Below are positions 53,206 through 63,344 of a stretch of DNA of 64,000 bases, one piece after another. The position numbers and the translations under genes were made by a program. This DNA comes from CAWGCA01 sp963820955 (GTDB taxonomy: Bacteria; Pseudomonadota; Gammaproteobacteria; Chromatiales; Chromatiaceae), in the NCBI GenBank assembly GCA_963820955.1, contig CAWGCA010000031.1, positions 25,339 to 89,338 on the forward strand. Reading direction: 5' to 3'. The notes beneath the pieces are model-generated. The model made no database searches, was not told the DNA's origin, and saw only the letters and a program-made list of their open reading frames with translations. How positions within the stretch are numbered: position 1 is the first letter of the stretch; each line of letters begins with the position of its first letter.

Positions 53206-53290
53206 TAATAACCAAAGTTTCTCGTGGGGAAATCCAGGGAAGCCCTACAATTAAACAGGACAAACATCATAGATACGAAAGTGGGTTGTT

Positions 53291-53788
53291 ATGCGAAACC
53301 TAATAAGGAATATAATAATAGTGGCAATTATCTCAATCGGGAGCCTTATCTTCACTATTCCGGTTTCGGCAGAGGACATCGAGGAGACCGTCAAATACCA
53401 AGCACCAACGATGGATCAGACACTTGACTTCATCCAGAGAATGACGTCGGGGCAGGTCGATTTCGAACAGGCGGAATGTATACTGATTACCGCTGCTGTG
53501 ATAAACACTGTAACCTATGAATATAGAATACCGCTAAAGGAGATCAATCCAAGCCCAGGATATGTAAAGCAGCGTCTGACCTATGTTGACGTCACAGTGG
53601 AAAATTATAAAAAGAAGATCCAGCGAATAGGAAGAGATGGGAAAGAGGAATGGAAAAGCAAAGTGAGTCTACGAACAGATAACGAGGAATCAGCTAAAAT
53701 GCTGGCAAATGCCTTGCGGTATTTAATCAGCACTTGTGGTGGAAAGACTTGTGTCGGTTGCGATCCTTTTCCGTGGCAACGAAGATGA
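53291..53788 (+). CDS. Secreted small protein, unknown function
   Basis: 165 residues with a signal peptide (NIIIVAIISIGSLIFTIPVSA) and a cysteine-rich end (STCGGKTCVGC). No family recognised. Codon use is AT-rich like the rest of the island. Intact. It sits between the hydrolase lipoprotein and aguB. Confidence 0.6.
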   Translation: MRNLIRNIIIVAIISIGSLIFTIPVSAEDIEETVKYQAPTMDQTLDFIQRMTSGQVDFEQAECILITAAVINTVTYEYRIPLKEINPSPGYVKQRLTYVDVTVENYKKKIQRIGRDGKEEWKSKVSLRTDNEESAKMLANALRYLISTCGGKTCVGCDPFPWQRR

Positions 53789-53851
53789 TGGGTTATTTTG
53801 CTAATGGATAGAAATAATCAATTCTTTGAAATTGAAAATCAGGGGTCACTT

Positions 53852-54760
53852 ATGAGTAGACTATTAACAGTTGCTGCCACACAAATGGCATGTGAGTGGG
53901 ATATCTCTGCTAATGTCGATCGAGCAGAATCACTAATTAGTGAGGCAGCGGACCAGGGAGCAAAAATCATCTTGATCCAAGAATTATTTGAAACCCCCTA
54001 TTTTTGTATCGAGCAAAACCACAAGCATCTTGAGTTGGCAACAACCATCGAGGGCAATTCCACCATTAAGCGTTTTTGCGCTCTGGCCAGGGATCTGGAG
54101 GTGGTTCTGCCGGTGAGCTGGTTCGAAAAGGCCGGCAAAGCCTTTTTTAATTCCGTGGCCATGATCGATGCCGATGGCAGGATAATGGGGATATACCGGA
54201 AAATGCATATCCCGAATGATGTCGGGTATCAGGAAAAGCACTATTTTTCGCCGGGTGACACCGGGTTTAAAGTCTGGCCAACACGTTACGGCAATATCGG
54301 CGTCGGGGTATGCTGGGATCAGTGGTTTCCTGAGGCTGCCCGCTGCATGTCACTAAAAGGCGCTGAGATACTGCTCTATCCAACAGCCATCGGCTCCGAT
54401 ATCGACGATGATCATGACTCGGTACCGCACTGGCAGACGGTGATGCAAGGGCACGCCGCCGCCAACCTTATGCCCGTAGTGGCATCCAACCGCATTGGAA
54501 AGGAAAAAGCTACCGGGAACGATGACAGCCTGGTATTCTACGGGTCGTCCTTTATTACCGACCACATGGGCCAGAAGGTCAAAGAGGCCAACCGCACAGA
54601 TCAATGTGTATTGGTCCATTCGTTTGATTTAGACGCTATAGAATTTTTCCGGGAACGCTGGTGCCTGTACCGTGACCGTCGTCCGGAGTATTACAGCCCC
54701 ATCATGACCTTAGAGGGAGAGGTAACCATGCCAGACTTTTCAACAAGCAACACCCCGTGA
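53852..54760 (+). CDS. aguB: N-carbamoylputrescine amidase (AguB-like)
   Basis: Nitrilase superfamily, about 302 residues from ATG 53852 (MSRLLTVAATQMACEWD). The catalytic triad is visible: Glu in LIQELFETPYFC, Lys in YRKMHIPND, and Cys in GVGVCWDQWFPEAARCM. The next gene is an agmatine deiminase remnant, and the AguA-AguB pair makes putrescine from agmatine. AguB seems intact while its partner is broken, so the pathway is probably non-functional here unless aguA exists elsewhere. Confidence 0.82.
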   Translation: MSRLLTVAATQMACEWDISANVDRAESLISEAADQGAKIILIQELFETPYFCIEQNHKHLELATTIEGNSTIKRFCALARDLEVVLPVSWFEKAGKAFFNSVAMIDADGRIMGIYRKMHIPNDVGYQEKHYFSPGDTGFKVWPTRYGNIGVGVCWDQWFPEAARCMSLKGAEILLYPTAIGSDIDDDHDSVPHWQTVMQGHAAANLMPVVASNRIGKEKATGNDDSLVFYGSSFITDHMGQKVKEANRTDQCVLVHSFDLDAIEFFRERWCLYRDRRPEYYSPIMTLEGEVTMPDFSTSNTP

Positions 54761-55862
54761 ACTGGGCTATCGCATGCCGCCGAATGGGAGAAGCAGGCTG
54801 CGTGTGGTTGCAGTGGCCCGAAAAATACCCTGACACGAATCAGGAACACAGGTTGATTTATCAGATGACTATGGAAAAAACCTGGCTTTTGATAGCTGGG
54901 AACTCCATCGAGCATGTGAAGGTAAATATATTGGCTCACAGTGTAAAGCATCGCGACCATATAGTGTCCTTGCTGGCCTATTTCGGGTATGACATGAGCC
55001 AAATCGCGATTCATGTCACCCGTATGGCTGATGTCTGGCACCGTGATTCAGGACCCATTTTTGTGGTCAACGACCTCGGAAAAAGGGGAGTTACGGATTG
55101 GAACTTCAATGGTTGGGGCACCTATCCGGCCTAGGAAGAGCTGAAGGCCGCATACCGCAGACAGTGGCGGGCATTCTTGACACCCCGGTGTTCAAGGCAC
55201 CGATTGTGTCTGAAGGCGGCGCGATTGAGGTTAACAGCACGGGCAGCCGATGGCCAAAAAAGCCCCATTATTAACGACAATCGCAATCAGGGAAAAACCG
55301 TAAAAGATTGAACAAGCGCTGCAGGATTATTTGGGAGTCACCCAATATCTATCTGGCTTTCGGGCGCACCGCCTGATGTCTGCGAGCATCAGCTGGGGGA
55401 TGGAACCGATTATCACGTAGATATCGCCGCGCGGTTCTGGGACAAAAACAAGTGCTCTACACCTGGACCGATGATCGAGACGATCCCCGCTATCCTTATC
55501 TTAAGAAACATCTGGAGGAGCTGAAGACAGCTCTTGATGAAGAGGGTGAACCCCTCACCCTCGCCCCGTTATACCTGCCTGAAGGTGGGGTGTACAGCAT
55601 CGGTGAACGCAACGATCCCGCCCTGAGCACGGCAGCAGCTTACCGATGCTTCTGCTTCTAAACTACCTTGTTACCAACGACATAGTACTGGTACCGGCAT
55701 TGGGGAATACCAATGATGTAAAGGCACAGAAATTGCTAACCGATTGCTTCCCAGGGCACAAGATGTGCCCATCCCAACGGTAAGTCTTACGGCGGAAGGG
55801 GTGCCATCCACTGTGTAACCCAACAACAACCTATGGTAGCAAAAAGACAGGAAACATCTTAA
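54757..55862 (+). pseudogene. aguA: Agmatine deiminase (aguA) remnant
   Basis: Peptides matching agmatine deiminase appear in several frames: TPRELGYRMPP and VWLQWPEKYPDTNQEH at the start, DVWHRDSGPIFVVND, then YTWTDDRDDPRYPYL, YLPEGGVYSIGERND, PALGNTNDVKAQKLLTDCFPG and GAIHCVTQQQP, the last carrying the catalytic Cys. Frames switch several times and there are internal stops (for example TAG near 55132). The remnant overlaps the end of aguB, as in an original aguBA operon. Confidence 0.82.
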
Positions 55863-55979
55863 GGGCTTATTCTTTCTTTCCCAACCAAGTGCCTTAGATA
55901 GATCTCCAGCAAACAATACATTGTTTTCACATATTTGAAAAAGAACTGAATCTGCAATAGGGTGAATTATGCTTTCAAA

Positions 55980-57575
55980 CAAAAAACAGTTATTGCCGAC
56001 CTTTATTTTTAAAAACGAGCCATATACATCTCGTCACCGTCTTTCCTCGGGCGCAGGCGGTTGCTGTCAAAAACGCCAAAATTATTATGTTGGAGATGAC
56101 GAGTGTGCGGGCAGCTATTTCAGCTGCGTTTACCGAAGTCATTGACCTTCAAGGCAAGATGATATTGCATTTCATGATGTCCATGTGCATCTATTTGAAG
56201 GCGGTATGCAAATCTCAGAGTGAGAACTGCGGGATTGTCTGGAAACATCGGCCGTTGTTAATATGATTAAGCGATACGTCGAAGAACAGGACAGCGAAGC
56301 CGGGGATGGATTGATGCTGGGTTTGCAAAAGACATGTGCCCGATGAAACTTGGGAGATATTGGATAATATCGCCGCACCGTCCTATGTGTTTGACCTCGA
56401 CGGGCATTCATGCCGGGTCAATTCCAAAGCACTTGAATTGGTGGGAATTAATAAGGGGACGCGCGGAATTCCGCCCGGGCAATTCGAACGATTGCCTGGT
56501 ACAAATGAGCCCTCAGGATACTTACACGATTTTGCCGTTCAATGGGTCAGGAGGCAATTCCGCCAGCCGTCCTTGAGGAACAGATTGCCGGACTGAGAAA
56601 CGGCATCAGACAAGCGCATTGTTTTGGCATTACCTCGATTATCGAGCCTGGCGCTGATGATGCTTTTAATGGCGCGTCATGAAATTAAGTAGTCGAAATT
56701 CGTTGGCAATGAGAGTGGCTTGAACTTCACCGATCAACTGGCAGCCGGGTGCTTTTGGAGGCAATTTGTATGAATTCGTGGCTGCGCAAGCCAAATTGCA
56801 CAAGTTACGGGAATAGATGTGGAGTGGTCAAGATGTAGTTGACGGTGTCCTCGAAAATGGATCTGCTGTGTTGCTCGAGTTATACCGAGAACAGTCGTTT
56901 TAAAGACAGCCAACCATTTTATTCCCAGGAGGATTAAACGAATACGTCACCTGGATGGAGTGCCGGAACACTGTGCAGGTTCATCCGCTAGCCATCTGGC
57001 GACGGCGGTGTACGCATGGGTCTGAATGCTTTTGAGACAGCCCAAAGGACGAATGGCAAAAAAGACAATGGTCATCAAATTGTCATGCCCGGACTGATCG
57101 ATCCTGCGGATGTGCCTCGTTTTGCCGAACTGGTGTATTACTAATTTCACAACCCTTGTGGGGTTCCCGGTGGCGGTTAACGATTCTGGATTGAGAGCGA
57201 TGAGGGAGGGAGCGTCTAAAACGATTCTATGTCATCGGTAGTGTCCATCGCAGCGGTGGTAAGGTTGCTTTCGGCAGCGATTGGTTTGTGTCCAGTTGCT
57301 GGATCGCCTGGACGCCATCGAGGTTGGAATTCGCAGGCAACCACGTCTGCCGGAGGGCGCGCCAGCGCTCGATCCACAAGAGGCTGTTGATTGGCAACCA
57401 TGATCGAAGGGTACACAATCAACGGCGCTTACTCGAATGCGCCAGAACAGGAGGTTGGCAGCGTCAAATGGCAAGCGGGCTGATTGACTGTTTTGAACCG
57501 CAACCTATTTGAACTGCCGGCCACTAAATTAACCAGACCAAGGTTCTTCTGACCGTTTTCGATGGTCAGATTATT
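55980..57575 (+). pseudogene. Amidohydrolase family 3 (YtcJ-like) remnant
   Basis: Fragments in shifting frames match a YtcJ-type amidohydrolase. TEVIDLQGKMIL appears near 56135, then PSYVFDLDGHSCRVNSKALELVGI (56336-56596 frame), IEGYTINGAYSNAPEQEVGS near 57405 and NRNLFELPATKL near 57500. The metal-binding HxHxH near the start is damaged. Many frame changes and a scrambled middle indicate advanced decay. The short frames called in this interval on either strand are artefacts of this. Confidence 0.7.
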
Positions 57576-57955
57576 TAGCCAGGATTTTAATTAAGCTGTA
57601 CCTTGATACATTTCCTGTTTGGAGAGGTGCTCAGTTTTGATTGGCGGAAGAAAGCTTCAAATTATGCTGAAGTATACCTGTAATTTTGGAGGTTAACTGA
57701 TTGACAAGCCTTCCCAATTGAAGATTATGTAACAGAGTTCAAAATAAACATGATATCATATAGTTAACATAATCCATGCGAAGTCTAAATGCCGCTGTAA
57801 CAGCTAATATACGGTGACTTGATTCGTTAATCCAAAGGTCCGTATGTCAACAGCCTGTCCATATTTCCTTTACCGAAAACGATTTCCCATTGAAAACTAT
57901 AAAGGAAATCTCCTATCTTCTGTGAGTTCAGATATGAATCGAACCCAAAATCTAT
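57576..57955. other. Intergenic region, no recognised gene
   Basis: About 380 AT-rich bases between the amidohydrolase remnant and the small minus-strand gene. No long frame, hairpin or promoter stands out. Confidence 0.4.
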
Positions 57956-58143
57956 TTAAGCATAGCAACCGATAAACTCACCACACTGATCGTTGAAAAA
58001 ATCCATGGCTTCATCGACGGTGTCAAAATTTATCCAGTCGTGCTGGATCATCTTTTCGCCCTGCTTACGGATGCTTTCAATCTCTGTGTTCCGAAATATT
58101 CAAAATGGTCATGATAATCTGTGTAAAGTTCATTCTTTCTCAT
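57956..58143 (-). pseudogene. Small protein gene, single frameshift
   Basis: ATG 58143 follows a strong Shine-Dalgarno (AAAGGAGATAA). The first frame reads MRKNELYTDYHDHFEYFGT and then stops early. A one-base shift near 58085 gives IESIRKQGEKMIQHDWINFDTVDEAMDFFNDQCGEFIGCYA, so the original was about 62 residues. The acidic, aromatic-rich body has two Cys at the end. Function unknown. Confidence 0.6.
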
Positions 58144-58377
58144 TGAATTATCTCCTTTTAAAAATAGTAATTCTTTTTTTTAGTTGCTAAGTTAAGTGCA
58201 GATTACCACACGGGATTGACAGATCCGGTCACACAATATCAGTTATATTTATTGTTAAAATGACTGTTACAAATCCTTGACAGGCTTTCGGTTTACACGT
58301 AATTTCAATTGATAGTATTCGCTTGGAGCGAAATCATAGCCCGAATAGGGACCATGATAATTTAATAGGATGCAGCC

Positions 58378-59544
58378 ATGAAACAATTTGCAAGACTCGA
58401 TCGCCTTCCGCCCTATGTATTCGCAACGGTCAATCAGTTCAAAATGGATGCCCGGCGCTCCGGAAAAGATATTATTGATCTGGGGATGGGGAATCCAGAT
58501 ATTGGAACACCCCAGCATATCGTGGACAAACTCGTGGAGGCTTCCCAAAAGCCTCACAATCACAGATATTCAGCATCGATGGGCATTACCAAACTGAGAG
58601 CAGCCATCGCCGACTGGTATAGAAGAAGGTTCGATGTTGATATCGATCCGGATACCGAGGCTATCGTGACCATCGGTGTCAAGGAGGGTATGGCCCACCT
58701 GATTCTTGTAACCATTCGCCCCGGGGATGTCGTGTTTACTCCAAACCCCACCTATCCCATCCATCCTTACTCCGCCATTATCTCGGGAGGAGATGTGCGC
58801 GGAATACCCGTAGGGCCGGACAGCGATTTTTTTGAAAACTTAATGTCCGCCACAAAACAGACATGGCCTAGACCCAAAATCCTGGTCCTGAGCTACCCGC
58901 ACAATCCGACTACAGAGGTGGTGGATCTCGCTTTTTTCGAAAAGATTGTCGATTACGCCAAAGAACACGACATGATCATCATACACGATTTTGCATATGC
59001 CGATCTGGTGTTTGACGATTACAAGGCGCCCAGTTTTCTGCAGGCAAAAGGTGCCAAAGATGTGGGTGTTGAGTTCTTCTCTCTTTCTAAAAGCTACAGT
59101 ATGCCCGGGTGGCGCGTCGGTTTCTGTGTCGGGAATAAGGAGATCATCGCGGCTCTGCGCCGCATCAAGAGTTATCTGGATTACGGCATTTTTCAGCCGA
59201 TCCAGATCGCGTCTATCATCGCACTCAACGGACCCCAGGATTGCGTCAGGGAAATCCGTGATACCTACCGGGAGCGGCGGGATGCTCTGATCAGCGGTTT
59301 AAGCCGTGTTGGATGGGAAATTAAACCGCCTAAGGGAACTATGTTCGTGTGGGCGAAGATACCTGAGCAATACCTGCATATGGGATCGGTTGAATTCTCG
59401 AAATTCTTGATCAGGGAAGCACAGGTGGCTGTTTCGCCTGGCATCGGTTTTGGAGAATACGGAGACGATTATGTCCGTTTTGCCCTGATCGAAAACAACA
59501 TGCGCATTAATCAGGCCATTCGGGGTATTCGGAAAATTATATAG
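58378..59544 (+). CDS. alaC: Alanine/aspartate-type aminotransferase (AlaC-like)
   Basis: A 388-residue class I/II PLP aminotransferase closest in motifs to AlaC (YfdZ): RLDRLPPYVFATV, DLGMGNPDIGTP, PHNPTTEVVDLAFFE and the PLP lysine in FFSLSKSYSMPGWRVG. It probably interconverts pyruvate and alanine, though LL-diaminopimelate aminotransferases are close relatives. Intact, and preceded by about 230 bases of AT-rich DNA. The neighbours do not define a pathway. Confidence 0.82.
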   Translation: MKQFARLDRLPPYVFATVNQFKMDARRSGKDIIDLGMGNPDIGTPQHIVDKLVEASQKPHNHRYSASMGITKLRAAIADWYRRRFDVDIDPDTEAIVTIGVKEGMAHLILVTIRPGDVVFTPNPTYPIHPYSAIISGGDVRGIPVGPDSDFFENLMSATKQTWPRPKILVLSYPHNPTTEVVDLAFFEKIVDYAKEHDMIIIHDFAYADLVFDDYKAPSFLQAKGAKDVGVEFFSLSKSYSMPGWRVGFCVGNKEIIAALRRIKSYLDYGIFQPIQIASIIALNGPQDCVREIRDTYRERRDALISGLSRVGWEIKPPKGTMFVWAKIPEQYLHMGSVEFSKFLIREAQVAVSPGIGFGEYGDDYVRFALIENNMRINQAIRGIRKII

Positions 59545-59588
59545 ATTGAAACCAAAATTGCACGTTCTGCCTATTCACTGAAAAAATC

Positions 59589-60326
59589 ATGAAGTCCAGC
59601 ACCATACCAAATGCTAAAGCATTTTATGAGCGAGGAATGGACTTGTACCTCGACGAGAATAACTACGTGGCAGGGTTAAAATTCTTAAATAGAGCTGCAA
59701 AAGCCGGTTATAAACCCGCTTATGGGGAGATCGGAATAATCCTGTACCGGGAAAAAAATGAAATAGAAAAGGCTGAAAAATGGTTTAAGAAAGCGGAGAA
59801 AGTAAATTCATTAGGCCCAGTGGCAACCTATGAGTATGGTATGCTATTTTATTTAGAGAAAGGAGATTGGGAGACCGGCTTAAAATATTTGCTACGATCA
59901 GCTAACAATGGGTGTGAATTGGCCTATGGGGATATCGGTTCAATCCTTTACCTTGAAAAGGACGAAATTGATGAAGCCGTTGGGTGGTTCAAAAAAGCTG
60001 AAAAGGCAAATTGCCTTTTAGCTCCCGCGGCATATTATTATGGGCTCATTTTAAATCTTGAAAAAAATGAAAGTCATCAAAGCTTGAAATATTTACGAAA
60101 AGCGGCAATAGAAGGGTTTGATTTGGCATACGGAGAATTAGGATCGGTTTTATATCAGGAAAAAATCGACATAGATGAGGCTGTTAGATGGTTTGAAAAG
60201 GCGGAAGATGCCGGATGCCTTCTCGCACCACATGCATATGAATATGGGATGCTTTTGATTGAGGAGAAGGGCGATTCAGAGAGAGGGAGCAGATACATAG
60301 AAATGGCTGAAAAGGATGGGTACTAA
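59589..60326 (+). CDS. Sel1-like repeat protein
   Basis: 245 residues made of about six Sel1/TPR-like repeats, seen as recurring AYGEIG..LY.EK...I..AEKWFKKAEK units. No signal peptide is obvious. Such proteins bind partners as scaffolds. Intact. It lies directly before the HU gene and the recombinase, so it may have travelled with them. Confidence 0.75.
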   Translation: MKSSTIPNAKAFYERGMDLYLDENNYVAGLKFLNRAAKAGYKPAYGEIGIILYREKNEIEKAEKWFKKAEKVNSLGPVATYEYGMLFYLEKGDWETGLKYLLRSANNGCELAYGDIGSILYLEKDEIDEAVGWFKKAEKANCLLAPAAYYYGLILNLEKNESHQSLKYLRKAAIEGFDLAYGELGSVLYQEKIDIDEAVRWFEKAEDAGCLLAPHAYEYGMLLIEEKGDSERGSRYIEMAEKDGY

Positions 60327-60354
60327 AACACATAGCATATTGAAGGAGGGGACA

Positions 60355-60618
60355 TGACAAAAGCAGAATTGATTGAAAAAATGGCAACGGATGCGGAGTA
60401 TTACAAAGGCAGCGGCAGGCAAGGCTTACGATTCATTTCTGGAGGGAATAAAAGGTGGGCTAAAGAAACGTGGTAGCAAGGTAACGCTGGTGGGCTTTGG
60501 TACCTTTAAAAAGGTTTATCGGAAAACCCGCAAAGGCCGGAATCCTCAAACAGGTGAACAGATCAAAATCAAAGGCAGAAATGCCGTAACATTCAAGGCC
60601 AGCAAGAATTTGGTTTAG
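60355..60618 (+). pseudogene. HU-family DNA-binding protein, single-base frameshift
   Basis: Beginning MTKAELIEKMATDA at 60355, the protein should continue with ITKAAAGKAYDSFLEG. One extra base near 60396 (GCGGAGTATTAC for GCGGGTATTACA) breaks it, and the rest reads in the next frame as VGFGTFKKVYRKTRKGRNPQTGEQI...FKASKNLV. The IHF/HU signature is complete otherwise. Total about 86 residues. Cannot make a full product as it stands; a start at an internal ATG would lack the first helix. Confidence 0.85.
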
Positions 60619-60640
60619 AATTACATGAAAAAAATATCTA

Positions 60641-60679
60641 GGGCAGGGCGATTCCATTTACGGAATTCGCCCTGCCTTT
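60641..60679. terminator. Terminator after the HU gene
   Basis: GGCAGGGCGA-TTCC pairs with GGAA-TTCGCCCTGCC around ATTTAC, followed by TTTTGTATTTT on the plus strand. It lies between the HU stop and the oppositely directed recombinase and could serve both. Confidence 0.75.
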
Positions 60680-60685
60680 TGTATT

Positions 60686-61527
60686 TTAGCCATACAGGTT
60701 TTCAATCCATCTCATTGCCTCGGTGTCGCTGACTTTTCCCAGATATCTCTGTGTGGTCGATAAATTTGAATGGCGGAGCACTACCTTTGAAATTATCTCG
60801 ATCGGCGTGCCAGAGCGGCTCGCATATGTGGCTGCATGACGCCTGAGATCATGTGGCCGCAGATGAATACCGACAAGTTTACCAGCCTTGACCACAATTG
60901 ACCATGCCGCTGTATAGCTTATCGGAAAGATTTTTGTTCTGAGATTCTATACCGGCGGTCTGGATGTATTCCTTGAGGCGGTCGGATATTTTTTGTGGAA
61001 TGAAGGCAACTTCGGTTTCTCTTCCGCCTTTAGTGTCTGACAGAATAAGCTTACAGCCCTCACAATTCTTTGGACGAAGATTCAACACCTCTCCAATTCT
61101 CAATGCCTCCACGTGCCATCAGCTCCAACATCAATCGATTTCTTGGGTGATCTGTCCGAAAGATGATTTCATCAATGATATCTTTCTCGATCATCGGCCA
61201 ATGTTTGGCACCCTTGCTTCTAAATGTTTTCTTGAGAGTAGGCGAATCACACGGGTTATTCAATGCTGGCAGAAATGTGGATTGGATATGATTGAAAAAG
61301 GATTTGAGGTTGGAATAGCGGAGTCGTTTTGTCGTTTGCTTTGGAATTCGTGGTCAGTTCGGTCAGGAATCCGAGGATATCGTCCGGAGTTATGGATTCT
61401 ATGTCTCTGTCACCAAATTCGATCTGAAAATAGCCAAGGGCATAGCTGTAATTACGATAGCGTATTTTTTTTTGGAATTGGTCCTGTGATAATCAAGGAA
61501 ATGTTGAACAGCTTGCTTTGTTTTCAT
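60686..61527 (-). pseudogene. Tyrosine recombinase/integrase, four frameshifts
   Basis: From ATG 61527 (Shine-Dalgarno GGAGGTG) the N-terminal core-binding part reads AVQHFLDYHRTNSKKK. The frame changes at an A-run near 61465, then near 61340, 61110 and 60895. Catalytic-domain peptides are RIGEVLNLRPKNC (first Arg), LRPHDLRRHAATYASRSG (HxLRR-H box) and LRHSNLSTTQRYLGK (His and Tyr). All active-site elements are recognisable in the reassembled sequence, but no single frame carries them all. Probably an old integration enzyme of the AT-rich segment; no attachment site was identified. Confidence 0.82.
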
Positions 61528-61649
61528 GGTACACCTCCGTCGTTTGGGTTATAATGTTTTGGCCCATACCATAGGCCATTAACAATGCTATCATTGTGAA
61601 AAGGGACCGATCAAGCTCAATGTATTAAGAGCCTTTTATAGGGGGGGCG

Positions 61650-62072
61650 ATGGGAATTAGTGTAAGGGTATTTATTATAGAAGAAGATGATACTGTCCAT
61701 AAATTGTCACATGCTGCATTTGAACGGTTGATAAGACAGGATCCAAAAGAATGTCTGCCCAAATATTCTGGCCAAAAAGTTCGCTATGCGTTAATCGCTG
61801 TTGAGATGAAAAATAGAAAGCCTGTAGATATTTTGCATACTGAGGAATCTTTCTTTAATTTTGATTCAAACGGCCGATTAGATTTTTCCGATAGAGATGA
61901 AATAATAGAGATGGTTTATGATAGTTTGCCTCCGATAGGGAAGAAACAACCTAAGGAAAAAGTTGTGGATGCACGGCATCATTTTGCGAGAAAGAAATAT
62001 AAAAGAAGGTTCACCTGGAAACCAACCCCGCAGATAGCGGAAACAATTGTTGGAATGATATTTGGTAAATAA
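61650..62072 (+). CDS. Hypothetical protein of the island, unknown function
   Basis: 140 residues, intact, starting MGISVRVFIIEEDDTVHKL. The C-terminal half is basic (ARKKYKRRFTWKPTPQIAETIVGMIF). An N-terminal beta-rich stretch and the conserved-looking KYSGQKVRYALIAVEM suggest a compact fold, but no family was recognised. Found next to recombinase genes in this window. Confidence 0.55.
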   Translation: MGISVRVFIIEEDDTVHKLSHAAFERLIRQDPKECLPKYSGQKVRYALIAVEMKNRKPVDILHTEESFFNFDSNGRLDFSDRDEIIEMVYDSLPPIGKKQPKEKVVDARHHFARKKYKRRFTWKPTPQIAETIVGMIFGK

Positions 62073-62074
62073 AT

Positions 62075-62224
62075 ATGAATAAAGAATCCCTCATTGAAAT
62101 TTTGCAAAAAGTTCTCAGAACTGATGCCGACCTGGAGTTTCTTACGAAATTAGAGGTATCCGAGCTTGAGATGCTCATTGCCTGTATCCGAGACGGTGTT
62201 GAAAATCGGACAAACGACTCTTAA
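62075..62224 (+). CDS. Small protein downstream of the 140-aa gene
   Basis: 49 residues (MNKESLIEILQKVLRTDADL...CIRDGVENRTNDS), starting two bases after the stop of the preceding gene. The amphipathic helical look and tight spacing suggest translational coupling. Too short for family assignment. Confidence 0.5.
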   Translation: MNKESLIEILQKVLRTDADLEFLTKLEVSELEMLIACIRDGVENRTNDS

Positions 62225-62517
62225 CAGGGTAGGGCGATTTCATGAAATTTAAGCCGTTGTATCGGAAAATCCCAAATTACATTCATATACAATATGTTGT
62301 GTTGGCAATGATATTAGTCAATTAGAAGGCTCAATCATAGAACCTCGAATTTCATTAAATCCCCAATTTTGAAGTAATCTTCTATTTTGCATATGACCAG
62401 AGTGTTATGATGTACATTTGTAATCTTTTAGTGATAAATTTAGAAAAAAGGGGTGCAACGGGTGAATACTGAAGTTTCACAATTGATCTGTATGGCGGCC
62501 CGGGTATTGGGAGGGGG

Positions 62518-63291
62518 ATGATGGAACTGCGCCGCAAGCTGCTGCGGGCTTGTCTGTATATGGATTACGGCCTTCGCCGGCTCACGGGCAGTGGGTCCTT
62601 CGGGCCGCGGCGGGCCGTGCCGGTAACCGAAAACCCGCCGGGGATCATCGCCGGTACCCTACAGCAGGCCCTCTGGCGCCATCACGTTAAGCAGTTCAAT
62701 GAGGCCGCCTGCTCGGTGGCCTCGGTGGTCATGGTGGTTAACGCTCTGCGGGCCGTGGGTGGTAGCAGCTCGCGGCCTGTGCAGCAGACCGAAATCCTGG
62801 ACCGGGTGACTGCCGGCAACTGGAAGGCGCGCATGGGCCCCGAGGGGCACAACGGGCGCCGCGGCCTGCCACTGGCGTTGCTGGGCGAGGTGGTGCGCTG
62901 CGCTCTTGCGGCCTACGACATCCGGACCGCCGGGGTGGAGACGGTTGCAGCCCCACGCCGGCCAGGGCCGGCCCAAAGCGTACGCCGGCGTCTGCGACGG
63001 CGCTTGCACGGCTTTCAGACCGCCGGAAGCGGGCTGATCATCGCCCACTTCGACCAGGGGGTCTTCCTGCCCACCCTCAACATTCCCCACATCTCACCGG
63101 TGGGCGCCTTCGATCCGCACGGCGGACAGGTCACCGTGCTGGACGTGGACGCCGAAGTGGCCCATCCCTACCGCATCGACTTCGATACCTTCTACCGCGG
63201 CCTGGCCAGCAACTACCATCACATTCTGCGCCCTTTCGGCTACACCGGGGGCGGGTATGTTTATATCCGTCTGGAACGTTCGATGGGTTAA
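62518..63291 (+). CDS. Phytochelatin synthase-like protein
   Basis: 257 residues, GC-rich. The Cys nucleophile motif QFNEAACSVASVVMVVNAL is at about 60-78, and HISPVGAFDP...VTVLDVDAE supplies the His and Asp of the papain-like triad. In bacteria such half-molecule proteins cleave glutathione or other gamma-glutamyl thiols rather than always making phytochelatins. The ATG at 62518 overlaps a TGA (GATGATGG) preceded by GGGAGGGGG, so a short upstream frame is coupled to it. GC content and gene integrity separate it from the decayed segment before it. Confidence 0.78.
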   Translation: MMELRRKLLRACLYMDYGLRRLTGSGSFGPRRAVPVTENPPGIIAGTLQQALWRHHVKQFNEAACSVASVVMVVNALRAVGGSSSRPVQQTEILDRVTAGNWKARMGPEGHNGRRGLPLALLGEVVRCALAAYDIRTAGVETVAAPRRPGPAQSVRRRLRRRLHGFQTAGSGLIIAHFDQGVFLPTLNIPHISPVGAFDPHGGQVTVLDVDAEVAHPYRIDFDTFYRGLASNYHHILRPFGYTGGGYVYIRLERSMG

Positions 63292-63344
63292 TGGTCTTAC
63301 GCTGTTTACTGGCTGGTTAAGAAGGTGGCGATAGGGTAGGGCGA

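Noticed and set aside
56172..57512. Several short genes on both strands between 56.1 and 57.5 kb
   Set aside because: They are shadow frames within a decayed amidohydrolase; the conserved peptides lie in shifting plus-strand frames.
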